A DNA stretch of 64,000 bases from Alphaproteobacteria bacterium (GCA_020049895.1 JAGVLE010000003.1:1-64000); one strand, 5' to 3'. Shown: positions 28,587-38,457, counted from the stretch's first letter. Notes: generated by a model not told the origin, from the letters alone. Numbers and translations: made by a program.

Positions 28587-28759
28587 TAGTCAAAATCACT
28601 ATCGTACGCACCCTCAACTCCCCCGTTACCGACGCCTCCATGCTCACTTACATTATTCACTGCATCCTTAACCGTTGAGTCTGCCAGAAGTTGAGAGTTG
28701 AGCACGATAAGAGTGGAGCACACGAAAAAAACAGCTATTATTATGTTAACTTTAGTCAT
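28586..28759 (-). CDS. 57-aa secreted hypothetical peptide (below ORF-track cutoff)
   Basis: Hand translation: MTKVNIIIAVFFVCSTLIVLNSQLLADSTVKDAVNNVSEHGGVGNGGVEGAYDSDFD*. Clear signal peptide; purine-rich sequence (ggagaag) upstream of the ATG. Confidence 0.5.
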   Translation of the reverse strand: MTKVNIIIAVFFVCSTLIVLNSQLLADSTVKDAVNNVSEHGGVGNGGVEGAYDSDFD

Positions 28760-28823
28760 TTTACTTCTCCATATTTGTTTTATATAAATTTTATTATAAA
28801 AAACTTAAAAACTAGTTAATTTT

Positions 28824-28867
28824 TCTATAAAACCCTATGGGAGACCCAGGTCGATGGGTTTTTGCCA
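28824..28867 (+). repeat. 44-bp direct repeat, copy 2 (diverged ABC-transporter 3' end)
   Basis: tctataaaaccctatgggagacccaggtcgatgggtttttgcca; 41/44 identical to 28374-28417. The same frame continues YKTLWETQVDGFLPPSPMAHKQ*. Confidence 0.93.
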
Positions 28868-28977
28868 CCCTCACCGATGGCACATAAGCAATAAGAGTCC
28901 TGTATGGTCTCAGGGTGTGTGAGGGGAAGCTTGGACAACAGAACATCCTAATTTAGCCAGACCTGAGGGAAGATGGG

Positions 28978-29442
28978 TTAGGCCCCGGCATCTTCTGGCG
29001 TCGGGTCGTTCTTCACCAGAGATCTGACCCCTTTCAGGAAGAAACCCAAGACAGTTTCGTGCTCAGAAAGCTGGGATTTGTCACCAATAACCTCGCATTT
29101 CCCGAAAGGGAAGTTTATACATTTCTTATCATCTACAGAGTATACGTAGATCGTGAATTTGTCTGTTGGACATCGGGAGAGAACTGACAAGAGCGTTGGA
29201 TTCTGCTCAAATTGGGGAAGCTTCACCGAAGTCGGCCTGCTGGGGGTAGCGGGCTCCACCAAGACTGTCACACGGGCATAGACATATGGTTCTCCCGGGC
29301 CCTTCTTGGATGATACGCCGAGGGAGTACTTCGGGGTATCGTTTTCTACACGGGTGTTCATGGCCTCGGTATCGCAGGATAGTCCTTGCCACAGGAAAGC
29401 GCTTGTTAATAACATCTGAAGAAATTTTCTTTTCATGATCAT
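28978..29442 (-). CDS. Secreted hypothetical protein
   Basis: Leader MIMKRKFLQMLLTSAFLWQGLSCDTEA similar to the ORF at 23106-23348; mature domain of about 125 aa, unrecognised. Confidence 0.6.
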   Translation of the reverse strand: MIMKRKFLQMLLTSAFLWQGLSCDTEAMNTRVENDTPKYSLGVSSKKGPGEPYVYARVTVLVEPATPSRPTSVKLPQFEQNPTLLSVLSRCPTDKFTIYVYSVDDKKCINFPFGKCEVIGDKSQLSEHETVLGFFLKGVRSLVKNDPTPEDAGA

Positions 29443-29488
29443 CTTTCTTTGTGTTTAAAATTAACTCTCATACGCCCATTTAATACCA

Positions 29489-32068
29489 TTAATAGACGCC
29501 CCCTGTTCCTGTTAAGGAGGGGGTGGTTGGAGTGGCAGCGGGCTTAAAAAGTATGCCACTCGAATCGAGGCTCCTCTCCGGGACAAGAGAAGAAAAAGGA
29601 AGGGACGATGAGGGGAGTTCATTCTGAGAAGAACTCGAAGACGGGGCGCCTCCACCTACCGGTTGATCTGCCTTAAGAGCTTCGTAAATAACGCCATGGT
29701 CAGCAGATTTTGCGGGCTGTCCGGACATTTCTCTTACCCGTACAAGCTTCATTTCAGGAGGCATTTTAAAGGGTTTGCTAGGCACCCCATCAAGGGCTTT
29801 GCCCAGGAAATCGACAATAATGGGAAGAGCCACCCGTGCGCCTCCTTCCATATGCCCCAAAGGAAAAGGATTATCATACCCCACATAAGTTCCAACAACG
29901 AGGTCTGGGGTGTAGGCGAAGGTCCACGCATCTCGTTCATCATTGGTGGTTCCTGTTTTTGCTGCAAGGATTTTTCCTAAAACCTGCGCCCGCCGAGCTG
30001 ATCCAGCTCGTACAGCCCCTTCAAGCATAGATGTAATTTGGTAAATACTCCGAGGGTCCGCCATTTGCTCGCGTGTATCCTCAATAACAGGAAGAGACAT
30101 CCCACTCCAAGAAATGTTATTACAGCCCTTGCAAGCTCGCGTATCGCTCATAAAAATTGTGTTCCCATGGCGATCCTGAATACGGTCAATAAGCGTGGGG
30201 GTAAGCTTTTTTCCTCCATTGGCTAACATGGCGTAAGCGGTTGCAAGGCGTAGAAGTGTTGTTTCCCCTGCTCCAAGAGCCATGGCAAGCTGCATCGGTA
30301 CTTTATCAATAATGCCGAATTTCTCAATCATACGTGCAACATTCTTCATCCCGAGGTACTGATGGACTAAACGAATTGTCATCATATTAAGAGATTTTTG
30401 AAGCCCAATACGCAGGGGAACAGCCCCATAGTACTGAGATGTCACATTTTTAGGTTTATAAATTCCAAGACCATACCCCATCGCGATAGAGATAGGGGAG
30501 TCTGAGACGATCATAGTTGGGGAAAACCCTCTTTCCATGGCCGCCAAATACACAAAGGGTTTGATAGCCGAGCCAGGTTGCCGAAGAGCTTGAGACACCC
30601 TGTTAAATTGGCTTGTTTCAAAGCTAAATCCTCCCGACATGGCAAGGACTCGCCCCGTATGAGGGTCCATGGCAATAAATCCTCCACTAACCGCAGGAAT
30701 TTGTTGCAAACTATATTTGTTTGATTTTTTGGGGAGGGCTTCCACAAGAACAATATCGCCTTTTTGAACAACCTCTTGAGGATGAGTAATGGGAGGGCCA
30801 ACATAGGCTTGGTGGGGCGCGTCTCCTTTAGGGGGCGTTTTAGGAGAGGACAAAGCTTGGCGCGCCCATTTAAGTGCTTCAAAAGGAATAATCCCTTCTT
30901 CTCCTGACTTAAGTCCTATTTTTACTTCCCGAGGGGCTACATCAAGAACAATGGCAAGCTGCCACCGGCTAGCCCCTGGAGGGGGAGGAACAGAAGTTAG
31001 TAAAGGGTGCCAAATTTCTTTATTTGTTTCTTTTAAATCAAAGTGGTGAATAGGCCCACGCCACCCATGTCGCTGATCATAAGTTATAAGACCTTTTCGC
31101 AATGCCCAATCAGCAACTTTTTGAAGCTGAGGATCAAGCGTTGTTCGAATCGTAAGCCCTCCCTCATACATGACAGAATCCCCATATTTGGCCACAATAT
31201 GACGTCGTACCTCTTCAGCAAAGTTGTCGGCTCTTACTACCCGTGTTTCATCTGGTTTTTTTAGGGTAATGGGGTCTTGTTTGGCAGCCTCAGCTTCTTT
31301 TGCCGTAATAATGTTTTCTTCGTACATCCGGTAAATTACCCAATCGCGCCGTGTTTTGGCAGCCTCGTAATTAGTTTTGGGGTTATATTTACTGGGAGCT
31401 TTAGGCAGGGCTGCGAGATAGGCTGTTTCTGCAATAGAGAGTTCACTGAGTGATTTGTTAAAGTAATCAAGGGCCGCAGCTGCGACTCCATAAGAGCTGT
31501 TCCCTAAATAAATCTCATTAAGATAAATTTCTAAAATACGATTTTTGCTTAACGTATTTTCTATACGAAAGGCGAGAATGGCCTCCTTTACCTTTCTTTC
31601 AAATGAGGCCTGGTGAGAAATATTGGCGAGCAAGAGGTTTTTAGCAACTTGCTGTGTAATGGTTGAGGCTCCTTTTAGTCTTTTATTGGTCCCCATATGG
31701 CTTAAATTAACGATGGAGGCGCGAATAATGCCAGGAAAATCGAGACCAGGATGGCTATAAAAATTTTTATCTTCAGCAGCTAAAAAAGTTTTAATAACGC
31801 GCTCAGGAATAGCTTCAATGGGGATGAAAAATCGTTTTTGCGTTGCATATTCTGCAAAAAGACGTCCGTCACTTGCATATAAGCGGCTGACAACTGGCGG
31901 ATTGTATTTTGTAAGCTGGGCATAGTCTGGAAGGCCTTGCCCAAAATAATACAAAATTGTGAGTACGCCCAGGCTTCCTGCGAGAGCTAGGATAAAAAGA
32001 AGTGTACCCACCCAAATAAAGAAGCGACTCATTCTTTTACCTACTAGGGCCGAAGCTTTGCCTACCAA
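29489..32068 (-). CDS. mrcA: Penicillin-binding protein 1A
   Basis: AAEDKNFYSHPGLDFPGIIRA, KGASTITQQVAKNLLL (transglycosylase), QPGSAIKPFVYLAA and AAKTGTTNDERDAWT (transpeptidase). Confidence 0.96.
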   Translation of the reverse strand: MVGKASALVGKRMSRFFIWVGTLLFILALAGSLGVLTILYYFGQGLPDYAQLTKYNPPVVSRLYASDGRLFAEYATQKRFFIPIEAIPERVIKTFLAAEDKNFYSHPGLDFPGIIRASIVNLSHMGTNKRLKGASTITQQVAKNLLLANISHQASFERKVKEAILAFRIENTLSKNRILEIYLNEIYLGNSSYGVAAAALDYFNKSLSELSIAETAYLAALPKAPSKYNPKTNYEAAKTRRDWVIYRMYEENIITAKEAEAAKQDPITLKKPDETRVVRADNFAEEVRRHIVAKYGDSVMYEGGLTIRTTLDPQLQKVADWALRKGLITYDQRHGWRGPIHHFDLKETNKEIWHPLLTSVPPPPGASRWQLAIVLDVAPREVKIGLKSGEEGIIPFEALKWARQALSSPKTPPKGDAPHQAYVGPPITHPQEVVQKGDIVLVEALPKKSNKYSLQQIPAVSGGFIAMDPHTGRVLAMSGGFSFETSQFNRVSQALRQPGSAIKPFVYLAAMERGFSPTMIVSDSPISIAMGYGLGIYKPKNVTSQYYGAVPLRIGLQKSLNMMTIRLVHQYLGMKNVARMIEKFGIIDKVPMQLAMALGAGETTLLRLATAYAMLANGGKKLTPTLIDRIQDRHGNTIFMSDTRACKGCNNISWSGMSLPVIEDTREQMADPRSIYQITSMLEGAVRAGSARRAQVLGKILAAKTGTTNDERDAWTFAYTPDLVVGTYVGYDNPFPLGHMEGGARVALPIIVDFLGKALDGVPSKPFKMPPEMKLVRVREMSGQPAKSADHGVIYEALKADQPVGGGAPSSSSSQNELPSSSLPFSSLVPERSLDSSGILFKPAATPTTPSLTGTGGVY

Positions 32069-32196
32069 CTATTGATTATAAAGAATAATGCCGAAAATTT
32101 TCATGGAAAGCAAGGATTGCAATTGAGCATGTAGGGTCTGTCAAAGGTGCTTTGATACCCTCTCGATTTTTATCATTAAAAACAATCACAACGGAG

Positions 32197-33081
32197 CTAA
32201 GAGGGATTCTTCTTTTTATTCTTCCGAGATTCTGAAACGAGAATAAGTAAGCCTGAAAAAATGATGATGGCGCACCCGCCCAGCAGGGAATGGGTGGGCC
32301 AGTTCTCATAAAGGACGATGTCCAGCAGAACGCTCCAGATCATGGCAGAATAGATCATAGGAGCAAGGATTCCTGCGGGAGCATGGGTATAAGCGAAGGT
32401 AACACAGAGTTGCCCAATTCCTCCCCCAATTCCTAATGTTAAGAGGGCTATCCATCCATTGAGATCAGGGGTAACCCATACAAAGGGGAGGAAGATAAAG
32501 AGAAGAAGGCCAGGGAGGAGGGAGCCTATAAAAGTTATCATATACGCATTTTGAGAAGGGGCAATCAAACGCCCCAAAAGATTATGCGTAGCTTCTAAGC
32601 AAGCCCCTCCAATGATCAAAAGTGTTCCCATATGCACGACATCCCCACTTGGATTTGCAACCAACAGGATACCTACAAGCCCGATGAGAGTCGCTATCCA
32701 TTGGATCGCAGAAACTTTCTCTCTTAAGATGGGATACGATAAGATCACCAAGAAAAAAGTTGAGGAAAAATAAAGGGCCATTGAATCAGAAAGAGGAAGC
32801 TCGCCAATTCCTTTGAAGAGTAAGGTAAATGCTGTAGCTATAAGGATAGCTCGTAAGGCATAGGTCTTCCAAATGGAGGCAGGTGGAGACTCCCATTTCC
32901 TTTGATAAATAAGGCAAACAGTTGCAGGAATGGCTGCAAAGAAGCAGCGAAAAAACACAAGTTGGAGCGGAGGATAATAGCTCGTTTGTCCCTTAATAAG
33001 GGCATTCAGCAATGAAAAAATCAGCATTGCTGTGATAAGAAAAAGAACTCCACGCCGGGAAGAAAGGGTTGGTTGAGTCAT
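32197..33081 (-). CDS. DMT/EamA-family transporter
   Basis: Ten hydrophobic segments in two EamA halves; 'MTQPTLSSRRGVLFLITAMLIFSLLNALIK', 'PILREKVSAIQWIATLIGLVGILLVANP'. Confidence 0.88.
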   Translation of the reverse strand: MTQPTLSSRRGVLFLITAMLIFSLLNALIKGQTSYYPPLQLVFFRCFFAAIPATVCLIYQRKWESPPASIWKTYALRAILIATAFTLLFKGIGELPLSDSMALYFSSTFFLVILSYPILREKVSAIQWIATLIGLVGILLVANPSGDVVHMGTLLIIGGACLEATHNLLGRLIAPSQNAYMITFIGSLLPGLLLFIFLPFVWVTPDLNGWIALLTLGIGGGIGQLCVTFAYTHAPAGILAPMIYSAMIWSVLLDIVLYENWPTHSLLGGCAIIIFSGLLILVSESRKNKKKNPS

Positions 33082-33089
33082 AAAATCTC

Positions 33090-33977
33090 TTATAAAATAT
33101 GTTGGGGATCGAATCGGATAACGATAACTTTCCATTGGTCATAGCGATCCAGGGGGACCTTGAGGGGATTGCACTTAGGATTTTTGATGGCGCGTAAAGC
33201 GCTGTCAGCCGCAACCTTTGTAAAGGCAGTGTTTCCACCCGTTCCGACAATAACAGCTGAGCGTACGGTAGCATCAGAATTCATTTCAACCTTAACATCC
33301 ACATAGAGGTTTTTGGCGTCCCGGGCGCCAGCGGGAACATTCCAACAGGCAGCTAATTGACGGCGAATAAGGTCCAACTCTGTAATGGCCAGGACATCGC
33401 TAATGACGTTTGCAGCCTGGTCTGCGGTTGATTCCTCATCCTGTTCTTGCTGGGTTTTCCCCTCTGACGAGCTATTGGTTTTCTCAATATTGTTGAGAAG
33501 CGCCATGAAGTCTTTCTTCTTTTTTTTCTTTTTTTCTTTCTCTTTCTTCTTTTTTTCCTTTTCTTCCTTCTTTTTCTTTTTCTCTTCTTTCTTTTTTTCT
33601 TCTTCCTTCTTCGACTTTTCTTCAGGGATAGCGGCCAACAACTCGTCGAGCGTTACTTCAGGCTCAGCTTTTGGCTCCGGTTCTGGCGTTTTTTCGGGTT
33701 CAACTTTTTCCTCTGGTTCTGGTGTTTCTTCAGGTTCTGGCTCCGGCGTTGGTTGAGGAGGAATAGGTTTTTCCTCTTTTTTTTCTGTTTCCGGTGCGTC
33801 ATCCTTTGGTTTAACTTTAAGGGCAGGCGCTTGCGTTACGTCAGCAATGTTAATGACTTCAATAGGAATGATGGGAGGCGGCTCTAAATTACGGCGAAAA
33901 AAATTGTGGATCCCTGTCCAAAGGAGGAGGAGAATAAGTCCATGCAAAAGAGCCGAAAGAAGAGCACCAGTCCGCAT
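33090..33977 (-). CDS. tolA: TolA-like cell envelope protein (TonB/TolA C-terminal)
   Basis: N-terminal TM, Pro/Glu then Lys/Glu-rich domain, C-terminal 'LIRRQLAACWNVPAGARDAKNLYVDVKVEMNSDATVRSAVIV'; downstream of tolQ/tolR. Confidence 0.9.
   Translation of the reverse strand: MRTGALLSALLHGLILLLLWTGIHNFFRRNLEPPPIIPIEVINIADVTQAPALKVKPKDDAPETEKKEEKPIPPQPTPEPEPEETPEPEEKVEPEKTPEPEPKAEPEVTLDELLAAIPEEKSKKEEEKKKEEKKKKKEEKEKKKKEKEKKKKKKKDFMALLNNIEKTNSSSEGKTQQEQDEESTADQAANVISDVLAITELDLIRRQLAACWNVPAGARDAKNLYVDVKVEMNSDATVRSAVIVGTGGNTAFTKVAADSALRAIKNPKCNPLKVPLDRYDQWKVIVIRFDPQHIL
33511..33612. repeat. About 102-bp uninterrupted polypyrimidine/polypurine tract
   Basis: Only t/c on the plus strand from 33511 to 33612; encodes the KKKEEKKKE..KKKKKKK region of TolA. 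Confidence 0.93.
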
Positions 33978-33985
33978 GAGATTCC

Positions 33986-34441
33986 TTACTTTGGTGGTTG
34001 AGGGGGAGGAGTGGACGGAAGCTGAGTTAAAAGAGCGACCTTTTTAAAACCAGCAGCATTAATCGCACCCATGACCTCCATAATTCTTCCATAAGAGATG
34101 GCCCTATCTCCCCGCACATACAAGCGTGCGTCAAGGTTAGATCCAGTAATGGCGATGAGCCGTGGGATAAGGACCTCCAACTCAATAGGCGTTTCTTGCA
34201 GGTAGACAAGGCCTTGACTATCAATAGTAATCGTAAGGGGTTCATCTTTTTCGTTGAGAGGAGAGGCATTGGTTTTAGGTAAGTCCACGGAAACACCCAC
34301 TGTTAATAGGGGTGCCGTCACCATAAAGATAACCAAAAGCACTAACATAACATCTACAAGAGGGGTGACGTTAATGTTTGGCGGGAGATGTGTCGCTCGC
34401 CGTTTGCCGTTTTGGCGTGGGGAGTTTGAAGAAAAAGCCAT
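33986..34441 (-). CDS. tolR: ExbD/TolR family protein
   Basis: INVTPLVDVMLVLLVIFMVTAPLLTVGVSVDLP. Confidence 0.95.
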   Translation of the reverse strand: MAFSSNSPRQNGKRRATHLPPNINVTPLVDVMLVLLVIFMVTAPLLTVGVSVDLPKTNASPLNEKDEPLTITIDSQGLVYLQETPIELEVLIPRLIAITGSNLDARLYVRGDRAISYGRIMEVMGAINAAGFKKVALLTQLPSTPPPQPPK

Positions 34442-34452
34442 CTGTTACCTCG

Positions 34453-35169
34453 TTAGGCTTGGCGCATAATGATTGCCATAAATTCGCTAGAGAAAGAGTC
34501 AAGGCGGTTTATATAGCGATTGATTTCAAGGGCAAACTTATTATAAGCAACACCTGCAGGAATAGCTGCCACAAGCCCTATTGCTGTAGCAAAAAGGGCT
34601 TCAGCAATACCAGGTGCTACCACAGCAAGGCTGGTGTTTTGAGAAGAAGCAATAGACTGGAAGCTATGCATGATTCCCCAAACAGTCCCAAAAAGACCAA
34701 CAAAGGGAGCAATAGAAGCTAAAGATCCTAAAAACCCTAGGTGGGACTCTACTTTATCGACTTCACGGTTTAAGGTGACTTGCATCGCTCTTTCTATACG
34801 GTTCTGGAGAGAAGCGAGAGTTTTAGAAGTTTCTCCTCCTCGTCTCCATTCCCGCATAGCTGCAACAAACACAGCACACATAGGATCAGAAGGTTGATTC
34901 CCAATTCGCTCATACAACGTATCGAGGGATCCACCTGACCAGAAGGAATCTTCAAATTTCCGCGCAGAAGAATTTAAGAACTTAAGGCGGATTGATTTAG
35001 TGAAAATGATTGTCCATGACCAGAAGGAAGCCACCATCAGTCCTAATATAACTGCCTGCACAATAATATCGGCTGATAAAAAGAGATTCCATAAGGATAA
35101 ATCATGAATTACTCCTTGAGGAGCAACAGCAATATTTTCAAGGTTAGCTAAGGGGGATTGAACAGGCAT
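34453..35169 (-). CDS. tolQ: TolQ/ExbB/MotA proton channel protein
   Basis: LGFLGSLASIAPFVGLFGTVWGIMHSFQSIA; GIAEALFATAIGLVAAIPAGVAYN. Confidence 0.95.
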   Translation of the reverse strand: MPVQSPLANLENIAVAPQGVIHDLSLWNLFLSADIIVQAVILGLMVASFWSWTIIFTKSIRLKFLNSSARKFEDSFWSGGSLDTLYERIGNQPSDPMCAVFVAAMREWRRGGETSKTLASLQNRIERAMQVTLNREVDKVESHLGFLGSLASIAPFVGLFGTVWGIMHSFQSIASSQNTSLAVVAPGIAEALFATAIGLVAAIPAGVAYNKFALEINRYINRLDSFSSEFMAIIMRQA

Positions 35170-35171
35170 TC

Positions 35172-35591
35172 TTATGTCTCCAAATTGGTCAGTAAACGAC
35201 GTAAATCCTCTATTATTCTTACAGGCTTGCCCTCAGGATTAATGCAAGCCAAAACAACCTCAAGAGATGCAATTAGCTGATCTTCTCGCAAAATGACTTG
35301 AGACACAACAAGCTTCGCATATTTCGGTTCTTTAAAGTAAGTCTTTATATCTAATATATCATCTAGGTAAGCGGGGGCAAGGCAGTTTAAATGGCATGAA
35401 CGCACAACGAATCTTAAGTCCTTCTCTTTCATAAGAGTAAACTGAGAAAATCCCAGGCTTCTTAAGGCTTCTGTTCGCGCACGTTCGGCAAATTTTAAAT
35501 AATTTGCATAATAGACAATCCCTCCAGCATCGGTATCCTCAAAATAAACACGCGTAGGGAAGGTAAAAGAATTAGGCATCACTCGTTCCAA
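35172..35591 (-). CDS. ybgC: Tol-Pal-associated acyl-CoA thioesterase YbgC
   Basis: [37 protein letters not shown]. Confidence 0.94.
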   Translation of the reverse strand: MERVMPNSFTFPTRVYFEDTDAGGIVYYANYLKFAERARTEALRSLGFSQFTLMKEKDLRFVVRSCHLNCLAPAYLDDILDIKTYFKEPKYAKLVVSQVILREDQLIASLEVVLACINPEGKPVRIIEDLRRLLTNLET

Positions 35592-36597
35592 AAAGAGAGA
35601 GGGATTCAGGGGCTTTCAGTCCAAGCACTTCATAAGCGCAAGGGGTGAGCATGCGACCTCGCGGAGTACGTTGGATATACCCTTGTTGAAGCAAATAGGG
35701 TTCAATGACGTCTTCAAGCGTATCTTTTTCTTCAGAAAGAGCTGCAGAAAGCGTTTCAAGGCCCACAGGACCTCCATTGAAATGATCAATAATGTGTTTT
35801 AGATAACGGTGATCCATAGCATCAAGCCCATAGGCATCCACTTCTAAATACCGTAAAGCCCGATCAGCTCCGGCTGCGGTAATTTCTAGATCCCCCTCAA
35901 CACTTACAAAGTCTCGCACGCGTCTAAGAAGACGAAGGGCAATGCGTGGGGTTCCTCGAGATCTTTTTGCAATTTCTATAGCGCCTTCTTGAGAAAGAGC
36001 GACTTGAAGAACGCACGCTCCTCGCAACAAGACATTCTGTAGCTCTTCAGGGGTATAGAATATCAGGCGTACAGGGATGCCAAAGCGATCTCTTAAAGGC
36101 GAGGATAAAAGGCCTGAGCGGGTCGTAGCCCCAATCAAGGTAAAGGGCGGAAGATCAATCTGAATAGAGCGGGCACCAGGGCCTTCCCCCACAACAATAT
36201 CCAACTTAAAATCCTCCATAGCCGGATAAAGAATTTCTTCAACGGCAGGATTAAGGCGATGAATTTCATCAATGAAAAGAACATCATAAGGCTGAAGATT
36301 TGTAAGGATTGCAGCCAAATCGCCAGCCCGCGCAATCACAGGGCCTGAGGTAGGCCGAAATCCTACCCCTAACTCTCGAGCCATAATTTGAGAAAGAGTG
36401 GTCTTTCCAAGGCCAGGGGGGCCATAAAACAAAACATGATCCATGGCTTCTTTGCGGTTTTTAGCAGCTTCAATAAAGATTTTAAGATTTCGTCTGGCTT
36501 GAGCTTGCCCGACGAATTCTTCCAGCCGTTGCGGGCGGATATTGATGTCGGATGTAAAGGAATCTTCAGGCGTGATAAGGCGAGGAGCGTTCGTCAT
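35572..36597 (-). CDS. ruvB: Holliday junction helicase RuvB
   Basis: [72 protein letters not shown]. Confidence 0.98.
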   Translation of the reverse strand: MTNAPRLITPEDSFTSDINIRPQRLEEFVGQAQARRNLKIFIEAAKNRKEAMDHVLFYGPPGLGKTTLSQIMARELGVGFRPTSGPVIARAGDLAAILTNLQPYDVLFIDEIHRLNPAVEEILYPAMEDFKLDIVVGEGPGARSIQIDLPPFTLIGATTRSGLLSSPLRDRFGIPVRLIFYTPEELQNVLLRGACVLQVALSQEGAIEIAKRSRGTPRIALRLLRRVRDFVSVEGDLEITAAGADRALRYLEVDAYGLDAMDHRYLKHIIDHFNGGPVGLETLSAALSEEKDTLEDVIEPYLLQQGYIQRTPRGRMLTPCAYEVLGLKAPESLSLFGTSDA

Positions 36598-37205
36598 GTG
36601 CCCGTCCTTGCCAAAAGGCTTAGTCCTTGACGAATGAGGTCATGCAGAGAGGTCACAGTTTCTTGTTGGTTAAGTTTACTGATGGCTGTCACAGCTTCTA
36701 AACGGCGATACCCTAAATTAACAAGAGCTGAGACTGCCTCTTCAACAAGTGGCGCCAGGCTTGAAGGATAGGGTGTAGATGAGGATACTCCTCCCCCCAG
36801 GAGGGTGGGGACCTTATCCTTAAGTTCTGTTGCAATGCGGCTGGCGAGTTTTGGCCCTACCCCGTCTGCTCTGGTCAAGACCGCTTTATCTTGAGCGGCA
36901 ATAGCTTGATAAATATCAGTGGGACAAAAGGCAGAAAGAAGAGAGAGACCCATGCGGGCCCCGACACCTTGGACCGTTGTCAGGAGATTAAAACAAGCTT
37001 GCTCTTCTTGAGTTTTAAAACCATATAACTGAAGGCTCTCTGAGCGCATAAGGGTTTCAATAAAGAGTGTGACCGGCTCGCCCTTGTGGCCCAAGGACCC
37101 TAAAGAACGACTGGAGCAATAAACAAGATAGCCTACGCCGTTTACATCTATGATAAGGGAGGTATCGTTAAATGTATCAAGAATGCCAGTTAATTTTGCA
37201 ATCAT
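36594..37205 (-). CDS. ruvA: Holliday junction binding protein RuvA
   Basis: [31 protein letters not shown]; HhH '[18 protein letters not shown]'. Confidence 0.96.
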   Translation of the reverse strand: MIAKLTGILDTFNDTSLIIDVNGVGYLVYCSSRSLGSLGHKGEPVTLFIETLMRSESLQLYGFKTQEEQACFNLLTTVQGVGARMGLSLLSAFCPTDIYQAIAAQDKAVLTRADGVGPKLASRIATELKDKVPTLLGGGVSSSTPYPSSLAPLVEEAVSALVNLGYRRLEAVTAISKLNQQETVTSLHDLIRQGLSLLARTGT

Positions 37206-37708
37206 AGGGCAGCCCTTAAGGTTGTAGGAAGTGTTCGGTAGTGTGCATGGCAGAGTGCCACGGCAAGAGCATCAGCAGCGTCTTTTGTGACCCCGCCACT
37301 CTTGGGAAGAAAGTGATTGACCATGAGAGCAATCTGATCTTTATCTGCATGACCTGCTCCTACCACGCTTTTCTTAATTTTATTAGGAGCATATTCCGCT
37401 ACAATGAGGCCGGCATGCGCAGGCGCCAAAAGGGCAATCCCTCGAGCAGCTCCTAATTTTAAGGCAGAGATAGGGTTTTTATTCACAAAAATTTCCTCAA
37501 CGGCGGCCTCATGAGGGGCCAAATGGCGGATAATGTCAGTAAGTTGAATGTACAGGCTATTCAGGCGGGTTGAAAGGGGATCTTTTTCACAAGACGTAAG
37601 GATACCATGACCAACGTGGATATAGGAAGATCCTAGAACATCGATGACACCCCACCCGGTGATGCGTAACCCAGGATCTATACCTAAAATACGGATAGGG
37701 TGAGCCAT
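37202..37708 (-). CDS. ruvC: Holliday junction resolvase RuvC
   Basis: RILGIDPGLRITGWGVID; AAVEEIFVNKNPISALKLGAARG; ADALAVALCHAH. Confidence 0.97.
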   Translation of the reverse strand: MAHPIRILGIDPGLRITGWGVIDVLGSSYIHVGHGILTSCEKDPLSTRLNSLYIQLTDIIRHLAPHEAAVEEIFVNKNPISALKLGAARGIALLAPAHAGLIVAEYAPNKIKKSVVGAGHADKDQIALMVNHFLPKSGGVTKDAADALAVALCHAHYRTLPTTLRAAL

Positions 37709-38457
37709 TACTTTCCGCTCGCAAGTTTTTCTAGAACCTCGTCAGAGACTTCGAAATTTGCAAAAACAGTTTGAACGTCGTCATTGTCTTCTAGGACATC
37801 GATCAGTTTTAGTAAGGTGACAGCTTTTTCTTCATCCAAAGAAGTAGTCGTTTGTGGCTTCCAGATAAGCTCTGCACTTTGCGGATCGCCGAATTTTACA
37901 AGCAGATGATCTCGCACCGTTGCAAAATCTTCCACAGAACACTCCACATCATAGCTCTTGTCAGACTCTTCAATATTTAGGGCTCCGGCCTCAAGAGCGG
38001 CATCAAAAAGAGTGTCATAATCAAGAGAGTCTTTGGGGTAACGAAGGGCTCCTATCCGATCAAACATAAAGCTAACACTGTTGGTTTCGCCTAAATTTCC
38101 GCCATATTTTGTAAAGGCAGCTCGGACTTCACCTGCTGTACGATTTCGATTGTCTGTGAGGGCCTCAACAATGACAGCTACGCCGCCAGGTCCATAACCT
38201 TCGTAGCGGACTTCAGCATAGTCTGTAAGATCTTCTCCTCCTGCGCCTCGTTTAATGGCGCGCTCCATTGTATCTTTGGGCATATTAGCTCCGCGCGCAG
38301 CAATCATGGCTTGACGTAGGCGAGGACTTGCAGGATCGGGGTTGATCCGGGCAGAAGTGGTGAGCTCGCGAATAATTTTTGTAAAAACCTTTGCCCGCTT
38401 GGCATCCTGTGCGCCTTTGCGGTGCATAATATTTTTAAACTGTGAATGGCCAGCCAT
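37708..38457 (-). CDS. yebC: YebC/PmpR-family regulator
   Basis: [66 protein letters not shown]. Confidence 0.97.
   Translation of the reverse strand: MAGHSQFKNIMHRKGAQDAKRAKVFTKIIRELTTSARINPDPASPRLRQAMIAARGANMPKDTMERAIKRGAGGEDLTDYAEVRYEGYGPGGVAVIVEALTDNRNRTAGEVRAAFTKYGGNLGETNSVSFMFDRIGALRYPKDSLDYDTLFDAALEAGALNIEESDKSYDVECSVEDFATVRDHLLVKFGDPQSAELIWKPQTTTSLDEEKAVTLLKLIDVLEDNDDVQTVFANFEVSDEVLEKLASGK

Noticed and set aside
33385-33756. Plus-strand Phe/Ser-rich ORF opposite tolA
   Set aside because: Shadow of the polypurine Lys/Glu codon tract.
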